From Insolitispirillum peregrinum (lineage in GTDB: Bacteria; Pseudomonadota; Alphaproteobacteria; Rhodospirillales; Rhodospirillaceae), in contig NZ_FTOA01000002.1 of NCBI RefSeq assembly GCF_900156605.1, positions 558,001 through 622,000 of the forward strand: 64,000 bases of DNA, in the 5' to 3' direction. Numbering within the stretch: the first letter of the stretch is position 1; every line of letters starts with the position of its first letter. Shown in pieces: positions 26,675 through 34,527 of this stretch. Below the pieces are notes generated by a model, which saw nothing but the letters and a program-made list of their open reading frames with translations, was not told the origin of the DNA and made no database searches. Position numbers and translations under genes: made by a program.

Positions 26675-27759
26675 CGGATCAAATCCTCCCGCGCCAGCAG
26701 CGAGCTGTCGCCATACGAGTAAAAACGATAGCCCTCTGCGATGGCATGGGCATAGGCCGCCTGCATGCGGGCGTGACCGGCAAAGGCGCTGACCAGCATG
26801 AACAACGTCGAGCGCGGCAGGTGGAAATTGGTCATCAGCAGGTCCACCGCCTTGAAGCGGTAGCCGGGGGTGATGAAGATGTCGGTGCTGCCTGACCATG
26901 CCGGAACACTGCCATCGGGCAGGGCGGCACTTTCGATCAGGCGCAGCGAGGTGGTGCCGACGCACACCAGACGGCCCCCATTGGTGCGGGCGTGGGCGAT
27001 GGTCTCGGCGGCCTCGGGGGAAATGATGCCGAACTCGCTGTGCATGCGGTGGTCGTCGGTGTCATCGACCTTCACCGGCAAAAAGGTTCCGGCACCAACG
27101 TGCAGGGTGACGTGCACCCGCTGGATGCCGCGCTGGTCAAGGGCCTCAAGCAGGCGGTCGGTAAAGTGCAGCCCCGCCGTCGGAGCCGCCACCGCGCCAT
27201 CGTGGCGGGCATAGACCGTCTGGTAGTCGGTGCGGTCCTGCGGGTCATCCTCGCGCCCCATATAGGGCGGCAGCGGCAGATGGCCATGCTTTTCCAGCGC
27301 CAGCACCAGATCGGCACCGCTGCGGTTAAAGCGGAAGGTGACTTCGCCCGCCTCGCCCTTGCTGGTCACCTCGGCGGCAAAGCCATCGTCGTCGCTGAAC
27401 ACCACCGTCTGGCCGGGACGCAGCTTTTTCGACCCTTTGACAAACGCCGCCCAGCTGTCGAGGCCAAGGGCCTGATGCAAGGTGGCCTCGATCCGGGCCA
27501 CCCCGTCACTACCCGGCCCGTCACTGGCAGCTGGAGCATCGGACAGGCGGCGGGTGCCGAACAGGCGGGCCGGAATGACGCGGGTGTCGTTGAACACCAT
27601 CACGTCACCGGGCTGCAGCAGCGCGGGCAAATCCAGCACCCCCCGGTCGGCAAAGGCCGCGCCGGTCACATCCAGCAGGCGGGCGGAATCACGCGGACGG
27701 GCCGGGCGGTCGGCGATCAGGGCGCGTGGCAGGTCGAAATCAAAGGCGTCTACCCGCAT
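26671..27759 (-). CDS. queA: S-adenosylmethionine:tRNA ribosyltransferase-isomerase
   Basis: A 362-residue enzyme making epoxyqueuosine from preQ1-tRNA. Start [20 protein letters not shown] is typical. Further motifs: [26 protein letters not shown] then [51 protein letters not shown], and [23 protein letters not shown] near the end. First gene of the queA-tgt pair, translationally coupled with tgt by a 4-base overlap. Confidence 0.97.
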   Translation of the reverse strand: MRVDAFDFDLPRALIADRPARPRDSARLLDVTGAAFADRGVLDLPALLQPGDVMVFNDTRVIPARLFGTRRLSDAPAASDGPGSDGVARIEATLHQALGLDSWAAFVKGSKKLRPGQTVVFSDDDGFAAEVTSKGEAGEVTFRFNRSGADLVLALEKHGHLPLPPYMGREDDPQDRTDYQTVYARHDGAVAAPTAGLHFTDRLLEALDQRGIQRVHVTLHVGAGTFLPVKVDDTDDHRMHSEFGIISPEAAETIAHARTNGGRLVCVGTTSLRLIESAALPDGSVPAWSGSTDIFITPGYRFKAVDLLMTNFHLPRSTLFMLVSAFAGHARMQAAYAHAIAEGYRFYSYGDSSLLAREDLIR

Positions 27760-27928
27760 CGGGGAGCGGTGTCCTTGTTGTTAACGGTGAAGAGGGGGGT
27801 ATGCCCTGTGTTCTGCGCGCTGGCAACAGGCAATGCGGCAGGCGTTGGAGGGAGTGGTGTTTTGGGGCATAATAGCCTTATTATTGCTCATGGCATTTTG
27901 ATGCCGTTTTTCTGTGCGGAGGATCACG

Positions 27929-28381
27929 ATGGACAGCACCCTGTCTCTGGCTCCGTTGGGGCAACACCCCTTTTGCGATGGCTTGCCGTCGGCGGTGGTG
28001 GCCGTGCTGGACCAGTGCGCCTGGCCGCTGACACTGGCCGCCGGGGATCGGCTGTTCCGCGAGGGCGGCACTGCCGATGCCTTTTACCTGATTGTCCACG
28101 GTGCGGTGGCGATCGAGGTCACCATGCCCGGCCAGAAGACCGTCGTGCTGCAAACCCTGCACGAAGGCAACAGTCTGGGCTGGTCGTGGTTGTTGCCGCC
28201 CTATCGCTGGACCTTTGGCGCACGCGCCTGCTCGCCGTGCCGCCTGTACGCGCTGGATGCCGACAAACTGCGGGCAACGGTGGCCTCGGATCACGAGATG
28301 GGCTTTCACATCCTCAGCCGGTGTATCGCGTCGATGGGCGATCGTCTGCATGCGGCCCGCATGCAGATGCTGGGCAGCTGA
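27929..28381 (+). CDS. Stand-alone cyclic-nucleotide-binding domain protein
   Basis: A 150-residue protein made of one CRP-like beta-roll: LTLAAGDRLFREGGTADAFYLIVHGAVAIEV, then LHEGNSLGWSWLLPPYRWTFGARACSPCRLYALDADKL. In the binding loop the usual GE..L..R..T is replaced by NSLGWSWLLPPYRW, so cAMP/cGMP binding is not certain. There is no helix-turn-helix, so it is not a CRP-type regulator by itself. GGAGG lies six bases before the ATG at 27929. It converges on the AraC remnant 9 bases away. Confidence 0.8.
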   Translation: MDSTLSLAPLGQHPFCDGLPSAVVAVLDQCAWPLTLAAGDRLFREGGTADAFYLIVHGAVAIEVTMPGQKTVVLQTLHEGNSLGWSWLLPPYRWTFGARACSPCRLYALDADKLRATVASDHEMGFHILSRCIASMGDRLHAARMQMLGS

Positions 28382-28390
28382 GACCCCGCG

Positions 28391-28503
28391 TTATCTGGCA
28401 TGGCAATAGTCGCGCGGGGCCATGCCAAGGGTACGGCGGAACAGGGCGCTGAAGGCGCTGGGACTGCCATAGCCAAGGTCCAGCGCAATGGTCAATACCG
28501 GAG
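28391..28503 (-). pseudogene. AraC-family regulator, C-terminal remnant only
   Basis: The last 37 or so codons of an AraC/XylS regulator: VLTIALDLGYGSPSAFSALF, then RRTLGMAPRDYCHAR and a TAA stop. This covers the second helix-turn-helix, with IALDLGYGSPSAF...FRR.LG as the hallmark. Everything upstream (effector domain and first HTH) is missing; the frame continues into unrelated sequence from about 28505. GCTCTAG at 28518-28524, the reversed start motif of the local palindromic repeats, lies at the junction. Inference: the gene was cut when the 28.5-31.8 kb island was acquired. Confidence 0.8.
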
Positions 28504-28589
28504 ACTTAACGTATGTTGCTCTAGGTTCAATCCGATCCATCAAATGCCCGGACCAAACACCGCCTGCAATGGTGCACAAGCTGAGACAA

Positions 28590-30758
28590 TTAGATGGACA
28601 CACGGTTCCCTACCAGCCCCCAACCCACTTCGACCCGGCGCAGGATAGCATCGTGGGCAAGCATGGGGGGGCTGATGGCCAACGGAAGATTTTCCCCATT
28701 GAAATGGCGGCGCAGGGTCTTCCGGATGAACGGCTTCCAATGGTCGTCACGGGGAGGCTCTGTCTCGACCCACTCTGCCAACCCACCATCCGCGTCACTA
28801 CCACCGTGGCCTAGGCGTGTCAAAAGGATCAGTCCTGTGTCTTGGGGAAAGCGTGCGAGGAGGTGACACCAAGTGTTGGTCGGGGTATCGGGGCCGGTGA
28901 GCGCGAGATGAATTGCTAGGTCGTTGGTAAACCGTGTTTCCTGTCGGGCGACAAGGGATGGACGATAAGAGGTACATGCCAGCGCTTTAATCACATGGGC
29001 ATAGCTGTCAGCTGAATCTTCCTCCAGCGCCGTGTCCACAGTTGCCAATGCGCTGCGACGAGTTTCATCGTCTCCTGAGCGTAAACGGCGGTCGGCCTCG
29101 GTCAAGGAGCGGATGTGGGCAAGTGCGGCAGCTTCGCTCTCCTCGGGATTCAGGTCGAATTCATCCCATGCCACCGGGGCCCGCACCGCGCCGCGTGGCC
29201 GTGGTTCATGTAGATGAGTCTTCTGCTCATCAATGGCGCTGCGCCTGATACGGTCGGCGAGACCATTGATTCTGGTGTCGTTCCTAAATAGCTGACGGTA
29301 ACGCGTCACTGCACTTTGGGCCTCGGGTAACCGACCCTCAGCCAAGAAGAGACTGCCCAAGGAATAGAGAGGGGCGCTGTTAGAGGAAGGACGTGCGGCA
29401 TGCTCCTCCAGCAAGGTAATGGCTTCCTCCGCTTTGCCCTTGCGCCAAAGCAGCCGCGCCAGTTCGTTCGCGACAACCGCGTCCTCCGAATCGATAGCGG
29501 TAGCGGCCCTCAACAGGTATTCAGCTTCGCTCAAGCGTTCTTGGTCGACCAACATTATCGCCAATTGCCCATACAACGCTGTACTTTCCGGTGCATTCCG
29601 CAAGCCTTCCCACAGAGCGGATTCGGCAATGGCGGGACGACGGAGCTTTTCCAGTGAGCGTGCCCGTACGCTCCATGCATGACCATTATGGCGATTCCAT
29701 ATCAGTGCTAAGCGCGTAAGCGCCACCGCATGGCCCGGGGCATCCTCCTGGATCAAGCTGGCAATATTGGTGCAACTCCGAACTAGATTATAGCAGTCCC
29801 CCGTAATTTCAGCGAAGCGTTCGGTTTTCCGGATGAGGGTGCGCATGCGGCCCCATAGCTGTTCGGTCAGGCCGTCTGCGTCGAGTTCTCGTGCGAAGCC
29901 CTGTATTACATTGACGCAATGCGGCAACAGAGGCTCCTTGCGCGGAGTTGCAGGCCTGCGTAGAGCGGGTTCTTCATCCTTTAGCCACTTGGTGAACGGC
30001 TGGTCGACCTTGTTATCCAGCAAATCACGCCAGTCATGGCGCCATTGCTCCCCGCTGCGGGGAAAACTGGCCTTAATGGTGCGCCAACGTCGTAAAAAGG
30101 CGTTCTTGGCTTTGAAATCGTCGGTTGGTAGCGCTGTCCCCCAGCTTGCTAAGCCTACCAACACCTCGTGATTGAGGCCGCCAATAGTATTGGGCGGCGG
30201 CGGCATGCGCGCCAAACCGGTCAGCGCCGTGTCAACGCGATGGTATAGGCGGGGAGTAGCCGCACGACGGCATTCACCCAGCCACAGATGGACCCAGTCA
30301 CGGGAGGTCTGCAACTGGGCGGCAGCTGCCAGCAAAGCCTTGGGCAAATCATAGGCCTCATCGTCGAGTAACAACGGCTCGGCCCAGCCGCGAAGATCCA
30401 TCAGGTTTTCGCAGATCCATTTGGCTGACTTTTCCAGCTTTAGTCGCCAAACCAGTCGCAGGGCGTCGCCGGTTTCGGCAATAAAGCTGGCAGCCCCACC
30501 TGAACGGACCATCGCCGCGTCGGTATCGGCGCGAACCTGCTGCAGCCAATCACACAGCGTGTCATCAAGGATCTGCCATTCACTCGCATCTGCAGGAAGG
30601 TCGCCGAATAGCCCCTCGATCTTCTGTGCAGGACTGGCTCGCTGATAGGGCGGAACGTAGGCAGCCCCCCTCAGCACTGCGTCCAGCGCTCGGGGCGGGG
30701 CAGCGTCGAATGCCGCAAACCAAGGATGACGAGAGAGAAGTGCCTTCGTCGGTTGCAT
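28590..30758 (-). CDS. TPR-repeat protein of a two-gene accessory island, function unknown
   Basis: A 722-residue protein with no signal peptide or TM segment. Tetratricopeptide-like helix pairs cover about residues 345-490 (ALYGQLAIMLVDQERLSEAE, VANELARLLWRKGKAEEAI, LYSLGSLFLAEGRLPEAQ). The N-terminal ~330 residues are helical and Trp-rich (HPWFAAFDAAPP, WRLKLEKSAKWICENL, WRHDWRDLLDNKVDQPF). The C-terminal ~200 residues are also unrecognised. Its ATG abuts the stop of the upstream gene (TAAATG), so the two are translationally coupled. GC content and codon use are visibly lower than in neighbours. Likely a scaffold or sensor partner; no catalytic motif was recognised. Confidence 0.75.
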   Translation of the reverse strand: MQPTKALLSRHPWFAAFDAAPPRALDAVLRGAAYVPPYQRASPAQKIEGLFGDLPADASEWQILDDTLCDWLQQVRADTDAAMVRSGGAASFIAETGDALRLVWRLKLEKSAKWICENLMDLRGWAEPLLLDDEAYDLPKALLAAAAQLQTSRDWVHLWLGECRRAATPRLYHRVDTALTGLARMPPPPNTIGGLNHEVLVGLASWGTALPTDDFKAKNAFLRRWRTIKASFPRSGEQWRHDWRDLLDNKVDQPFTKWLKDEEPALRRPATPRKEPLLPHCVNVIQGFARELDADGLTEQLWGRMRTLIRKTERFAEITGDCYNLVRSCTNIASLIQEDAPGHAVALTRLALIWNRHNGHAWSVRARSLEKLRRPAIAESALWEGLRNAPESTALYGQLAIMLVDQERLSEAEYLLRAATAIDSEDAVVANELARLLWRKGKAEEAITLLEEHAARPSSNSAPLYSLGSLFLAEGRLPEAQSAVTRYRQLFRNDTRINGLADRIRRSAIDEQKTHLHEPRPRGAVRAPVAWDEFDLNPEESEAAALAHIRSLTEADRRLRSGDDETRRSALATVDTALEEDSADSYAHVIKALACTSYRPSLVARQETRFTNDLAIHLALTGPDTPTNTWCHLLARFPQDTGLILLTRLGHGGSDADGGLAEWVETEPPRDDHWKPFIRKTLRRHFNGENLPLAISPPMLAHDAILRRVEVGWGLVGNRVSI

Positions 30759-31691
30759 TTATGCCTGTCCGAAATCGTCGCGACCGCTATCGAGCTGCAG
30801 GCATATCAAGTGGTGCTCTCGCAGACACTTTACATCTCTGTCCGGACTGGTGGTGACTATTCCCACCTTCCATACATGCTTGGGTAGATAATCGATACGC
30901 ATATGCAGCACCTCCGCAGCTAGCCTCGTCTGGTCATCCGCTAGGTTCAACGTTCTACCGTAATCCAGATCACGAGGTGAGGGAAAGAAGAATTCGTTGA
31001 GCTCGCTATCCAGTACGGTGGGGACGGTCAGGGCATGGGCAGCGCCTGCCCGCTCTGCCGCCCTGACCACGTCCTCAACGGAATAGCGCATCAGTGCCAG
31101 AACCCGAGTAGGGAAACGCGCGGTTGGGCGGTAATGACCAAGCCCTAGGCGATCACGTAAACGAATGATCCAGTCCGCCTCCTCAATATCCTTTTCCAAC
31201 TCTTGTGCGAAGGCGGCAAAACGCGGGGCGCGGGCGAACGGGCTATGATTGAGGGCATCACAAATCGCGGCGACGCTGTCGGTAGCTTCCTTGACTGTGA
31301 AATGCTCAGCATTTTCGCGGCCTCGGAGGACATCGACGTGATGAATCAGGGTGTCGTGGTAGCGGACGAGGTTTTCCTCGATTGCATAGTCCAGACACTC
31401 AAGGCGTACAAGTTCCTGTTTCTGGCCATCAGGGGAGAGAATCGGACCGCTCAGAGCTGGGGTGGAATTGGCGGTGGTGAAGGTTTCCGGCAAGGGTGTA
31501 TGGGTTACGCGATTTTTAAGCCACTGGTTGATGTGGGCGTCGCTCCATACCTCGATATCGGTCAGAACCTCCGGCAGTGCCGCGCTGTAAGTGGTGCGTC
31601 GGACTCCGTTCACCCGCTCATCCCAGCGGTAATTCTGGGCGACAGGCTCATCCGACGGGAGACGAGATATCAATTCGTTGGGTTGGGTCAT
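30759..31691 (-). CDS. Unknown protein with HEPN-like RDRLGLGHY motif, first gene of accessory island
   Basis: 310 residues from the ATG at 31691; a GTG at 31742 in the same frame gives 327. I do not recognise the family. The middle part is helical, with a stretch RLRDRLGLGHYRP (about residues 177-189) that matches the R-x(4-6)-H pattern and context (RN..aHgY) of HEPN nucleases. The C-terminus has VPTVLDSELNEFFFP and VGIVTTSPDRDV, alternating strand/helix in style. Bases TTGCCG and TATATT just upstream of the ATG look like a promoter that would give an almost leaderless mRNA. Lower GC than neighbours. Coupled to the TPR gene. Confidence 0.7.
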   Translation of the reverse strand: MTQPNELISRLPSDEPVAQNYRWDERVNGVRRTTYSAALPEVLTDIEVWSDAHINQWLKNRVTHTPLPETFTTANSTPALSGPILSPDGQKQELVRLECLDYAIEENLVRYHDTLIHHVDVLRGRENAEHFTVKEATDSVAAICDALNHSPFARAPRFAAFAQELEKDIEEADWIIRLRDRLGLGHYRPTARFPTRVLALMRYSVEDVVRAAERAGAAHALTVPTVLDSELNEFFFPSPRDLDYGRTLNLADDQTRLAAEVLHMRIDYLPKHVWKVGIVTTSPDRDVKCLREHHLICLQLDSGRDDFGQA

Positions 31692-31740
31692 AGCGGGGAA
31701 AATAATATATTCTATGGTATCTAACGGCAAGGTTAATTGC
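31692..31740 (-). promoter_or_regulatory. Possible promoter of the two-gene island
   Basis: On the minus strand TTGCCG and, 15 bases on, TATATT lie directly before the ATG at 31691, in an AT-rich stretch unlike the surrounding GC-rich DNA. The spacing is slightly short for a sigma-70 promoter. Inference only. Confidence 0.35.
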
Positions 31741-31861
31741 ACTATGTAGATTTTACCAGAATGAGGAAATTAACCGTTATGCTGCTAAATATTTAGTTCC
31801 GGCATGTTCAAATGGATCATTTACGGTCAATGACCCAGAAAATGCGGCCTGAAGAAAACAA

Positions 31862-31891
31862 AACCCCCGCCCGGCGGTTGCGGGCGGGGGC
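31862..31891 (-). terminator. Rho-independent terminator of phaB
   Basis: Strong stem CCCCCGCCCG / CGGGCGGGGG (31865-31890); the minus-strand transcript ends in TTTTGTTTTC. It lies about 85 bases after the phaB stop and marks the right limit of the accessory island. Confidence 0.8.
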
Positions 31892-31927
31892 AGACGGGGC
31901 AGCGTCTACAGGACGGTTGTTTGTCAC

Positions 31928-31970
31928 GCAAATACGTCGTCGCAGATGTGACCATCTGCTCGGGATTTGC
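31928..31970. repeat. Palindromic repeat D, copy 1 (3' of phaB)
   Basis: Forty-three bases starting GCAAATACGTCGTCGCAGAT and ending CATCTGCTCGGGATTTGC, with GCAAAT/ATTTGC and CAGATG/CATCTG arms. It differs from copy 2 (33208-33250) at one base. It ends two bases from the phaB stop codon. Confidence 0.85.
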
Positions 31971-31972
31971 GT

Positions 31973-32701
31973 TTAGTACATATGCTGGCCGCCGTTGATC
32001 GACAGGGTGGCGCCGGTGATGAAATCGGCGTCGTCAGCGACCAGGAACAGCACGCCACGGGCGATGTCTTCGGCACGGCCCAGACGACCCATCGGGATCT
32101 TGGCGATGATCTTTTCCAGCACATGGTGCGGCACGGCGCGCACCATGTCGGTATCGACATAACCCGGAGCGATGGCGTTGACGGTGATGTTCTTGGCAGC
32201 GCCTTCCTGAGCCAGCGCCTTGGTGAAGCCGTGGATGCCGGACTTGGCAGCGGCGTAGTTCACCTGACCGTACTGGCCGGCCTGACCGTTGATCGAGCCG
32301 ATGTTGACGATACGGCCAAAACCACGGTCGCGCATGCTGTCGATCACGCAGCGGCACAGGTTGAAGCACGAGCTGAGGTTGGTCTGGATCACTGCATCCC
32401 ACTTGTCAAACGACATGCGGTGCAGGGTGGTGTCCCGGGTGATACCGGCATTGTTGACCACGATTTCGATCGGGCCGAGTTCAGCGGTGATCTGGGCGCA
32501 GCCGCGTTCGACGTCTTCGTAGGACGCCACGTCAAACTTGTAGGCCGGGATGCCGGTTTCTTCGGTGAACTTCTTGGCGGCTTCGTCATTACCGCCGTAG
32601 TTGGCTGCAACCTTGTATCCGGCGGCCTTCAGACCTTCGGAAATGGCGCGACCAATACCACGGGTACCGCCGGTAACAACTGCGACGCGACCGTTGGACA
32701 T
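31973..32701 (-). CDS. phaB: Acetoacetyl-CoA reductase (NADPH)
   Basis: A 242-residue short-chain dehydrogenase that reduces acetoacetyl-CoA to (R)-3-hydroxybutyryl-CoA for PHB. Motifs: VVTGGTRGIGRAISEGL, NNAGITRDTTLHRM, the Ser in NIGSINGQAGQYGQVNYAAAK (YxxxK), and DTDMVRAVP, all typical of PhaB rather than FabG. GGGGAG lies 7 bases before the ATG. Transcribed alone, with its own terminator. phaA lies upstream on the same strand, separated by 550 bp with a phaA terminator. Confidence 0.94.
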   Translation of the reverse strand: MSNGRVAVVTGGTRGIGRAISEGLKAAGYKVAANYGGNDEAAKKFTEETGIPAYKFDVASYEDVERGCAQITAELGPIEIVVNNAGITRDTTLHRMSFDKWDAVIQTNLSSCFNLCRCVIDSMRDRGFGRIVNIGSINGQAGQYGQVNYAAAKSGIHGFTKALAQEGAAKNITVNAIAPGYVDTDMVRAVPHHVLEKIIAKIPMGRLGRAEDIARGVLFLVADDADFITGATLSINGGQHMY

Positions 32702-33053
32702 TCTGGAACTCCCCTCAGATTCTTACGTAGTGAAATAATCTGTCCGCAAAGCTGCAAATCAGCTTGGAAAGCAGTGTAGCGCAATTTTTGCAAATGAAAA
32801 CAGGGAAAGTTTGCAATAAAATTACAATAAGCAATAAAAAACCTTGGCGCTCCTTGCGGGGCACCAAAAGCGGAAACAGGCTGTAAACAGCAGACTTCTG
32901 TCGCGGAATTCCCCTTAGGGTCGTGTTTCCCCCCATTTGGAAACCGTTTTCATTGTCGGACGAACCCTTCCCCAAAGGCAAGTAAAGAACGAATGACACC
33001 AAGGCTACAGTTCACTTTACGGTTGTCGGCAAGAAAAACGTGCTGCACTGCGC
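32702..33053. promoter_or_regulatory. phaB upstream region with TGC/GCA-rich, AT-rich sites
   Basis: The DNA is AT-rich here. It carries TTTGCAAA (32787-32794), TTGCAATAAAATTACAATAA (32811-32830) followed by GCAATAAAAAA, and TGCTGCACTGCGCAAT (33041-33056). PhaR proteins of PHB-making alphaproteobacteria bind TGC/GCA-type repeats of this sort. Similar words occur upstream of phaR at 36191-36250. Inference: PhaR operators; the phaB promoter must lie here. Confidence 0.4.
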
Positions 33054-33056
33054 AAT

Positions 33057-33090
33057 AAAAAACCGCGCCAGCCTTGTGGGGCTGGCGCGG
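33057..33090 (-). terminator. Rho-independent terminator of phaA
   Basis: Perfect 11-bp stem CCGCGCCAGCC (33063-33073) / GGCTGGCGCGG (33080-33090), followed on the minus strand by TTTTTTATTG. It lies about 160 bases past the present phaA stop, with the repeat insertion between. Without the E-D element it would lie about 40 bases past the stop. Confidence 0.85.
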
Positions 33091-33150
33091 GTAACAGAGG
33101 CTCGGTCAGGCGGGATTAATCGCGTTAATCGCGCTCAACGCCCGCGCGCT

Positions 33151-33190
33151 AGAGCATTTCTCGGTCTCCAAGGATCACGATAAATGCTCT
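33151..33190. repeat. Palindromic repeat E
   Basis: AGAGCATTT at the left and AAATGCTCT at the right form perfect 9-bp arms around a 22-base centre (CTCGGTCTCC at its left). It begins with CTAGAGC like families A and D, so the three share an end motif. Confidence 0.8.
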
Positions 33191-33207
33191 AATGACTTTT
33201 TATTTAA

Positions 33208-33250
33208 GCAAATACGTCGTCGCAGATGTGTCCATCTGCTCGGGATTTGC
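33208..33250. repeat. Palindromic repeat D, copy 2 (3' of phaA)
   Basis: Same 43-base palindrome as 31928-31970 with one difference. On the minus strand it follows directly on the phaA stop, reading TAGAGCAAATCCCGAGCAGA; the TAG is the stop codon. Confidence 0.88.
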
Positions 33251-33251
33251 T

Positions 33252-34427
33252 CTAATCGCGCTCAACGCAGAGGGCAACGCCCATGCCGCCGCCGATGCAC
33301 AGGGTGGCGAGACCCTTCTTGGCATCGCGCTTCTGCATTTCGTGCAGCAGGCTGACGAAGATGCGGTTGCCCGAGGCCCCGATCGGGTGGCCGAGGGCGA
33401 TCGCACCGCCGTTGACGTTGACCTTGCTGGTGTCCCAGCCCATTTCGGCGTTGACGCTCATCGCCTGGGCGGCAAAGGCTTCGTTGGCTTCGATCAGGTC
33501 GAGGTCGTTAACGGTCCAGCCAGCCTTGGCCAGCGCCTTTTGCGACGCCGGAATCGGGCCGGTGCCCATGAAGGCCGGATCAACACCTGCCGAGGCAAAG
33601 GCCTTGATGCGGGCCAGCGGGGTCAGGCCGCGACGGGCGGCTTCGGCGGCGCTCATCAGCAGCACGGCAGAGGCGCCGTCGTTGATGCCCGAGGCGTTCC
33701 CGGCAGTCACGGTACCGTCCTTGGCAAAGGCCGGACGCAGCTTGCCGAGGGCTTCGGCGGTCACACCGGCGCGCGGGAACTCGTCGGTGTCAAACAGCTT
33801 GTCTTCCTTCTTCACCTTGATGGTGACCGGAATGATTTCGTCCTTGAACTTGCCGGCGGCAATGGCGGCTTCGGCCTTTTGCTGCGACAGGGCGGCGAAC
33901 TCGTCCTGCGCTTCGCGGGTGAACTCCCACTTGCGGGCGATGTTCTCGGCGGTGGTCCCCATGTGATAGCCGTTAAAGGCGCACCACAGGCCGTCCTTGA
34001 TCATGGTATCAACCAGTTCGGTCGAGCCCATCTTGACGCCGCTGCGCAGATAGCTGCAATGCGGGGCGTTGGTCATGCTTTCCTGACCACCGGCAATCAC
34101 GATGTCGGCCATGCCCGAGGCAATCGCCATCGCGCCCTGGGCAACGGTGCGCAGGCCCGAGCCACACACCATGTTCAGCAGGTAAGCAGGAACGGTGTCC
34201 GGCAGACCGGCCTTGATCACCGCCTGACGTGCCGGGTTCTGGCCGGTGCCACCGGTCAGGACCTGACCCAGCACCACTTCGGAAACGTCCTTGCCGTCGA
34301 CACCCGCACGGTTCAACACTTCCTTGATGACAATGGCGCCAAGATCAGAGGCGGCAAAGCCCGACAGGCTCCCGCTGAAGTTCCCGATGGCAGTACGAGC
34401 GGCGCTGACGACAACAATATCAGTCAT
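33252..34427 (-). CDS. phaA: Acetyl-CoA acetyltransferase (beta-ketothiolase)
   Basis: A 391-residue thiolase condensing two acetyl-CoA to acetoacetyl-CoA, the first PHB step. Nucleophile Cys in [20 protein letters not shown], then [24 protein letters not shown] (active His) and [15 protein letters not shown] (second Cys). Start [20 protein letters not shown] is typical. The TAG stop sits at the edge of repeat D, and a copy of the 3' end without the gene lies 127 bases on. Upstream, on the same strand and 100 bp away, is the PHA synthase-like gene. Confidence 0.95.
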   Translation of the reverse strand: MTDIVVVSAARTAIGNFSGSLSGFAASDLGAIVIKEVLNRAGVDGKDVSEVVLGQVLTGGTGQNPARQAVIKAGLPDTVPAYLLNMVCGSGLRTVAQGAMAIASGMADIVIAGGQESMTNAPHCSYLRSGVKMGSTELVDTMIKDGLWCAFNGYHMGTTAENIARKWEFTREAQDEFAALSQQKAEAAIAAGKFKDEIIPVTIKVKKEDKLFDTDEFPRAGVTAEALGKLRPAFAKDGTVTAGNASGINDGASAVLLMSAAEAARRGLTPLARIKAFASAGVDPAFMGTGPIPASQKALAKAGWTVNDLDLIEANEAFAAQAMSVNAEMGWDTSKVNVNGGAIALGHPIGASGNRIFVSLLHEMQKRDAKKGLATLCIGGGMGVALCVERD

Positions 34428-34527
34428 AGTAGAGTGTTCCTCCCTGGAGGCTTGTGAACCACGCCCGGCCCGCCCGGTCGCGGAAGCAAGGAAACCTTAA
34501 ACGGGCCTTTAGCAAGAAGTCCAACCA

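Larger units (their letters stand above)
33126..33268. repeat. 16-bp direct repeats flanking the E-D element at the phaA 3' end
   Basis: TAATCGCGCTCAACGC occurs at 33126-33141 and again at 33253-33268. The right copy is the coding 3' end of phaA (codons for VERD and stop). The left copy is the same sequence without a gene. The 111 bases between them hold palindromes E and D. This is the layout of a target duplication made by insertion. Confidence 0.8.

Noticed and set aside
28488-28866. Plus-strand frames opposite the end of the TPR gene
   Set aside because: Shadow frames across the island boundary with no ribosome-binding site and no recognisable protein sequence.
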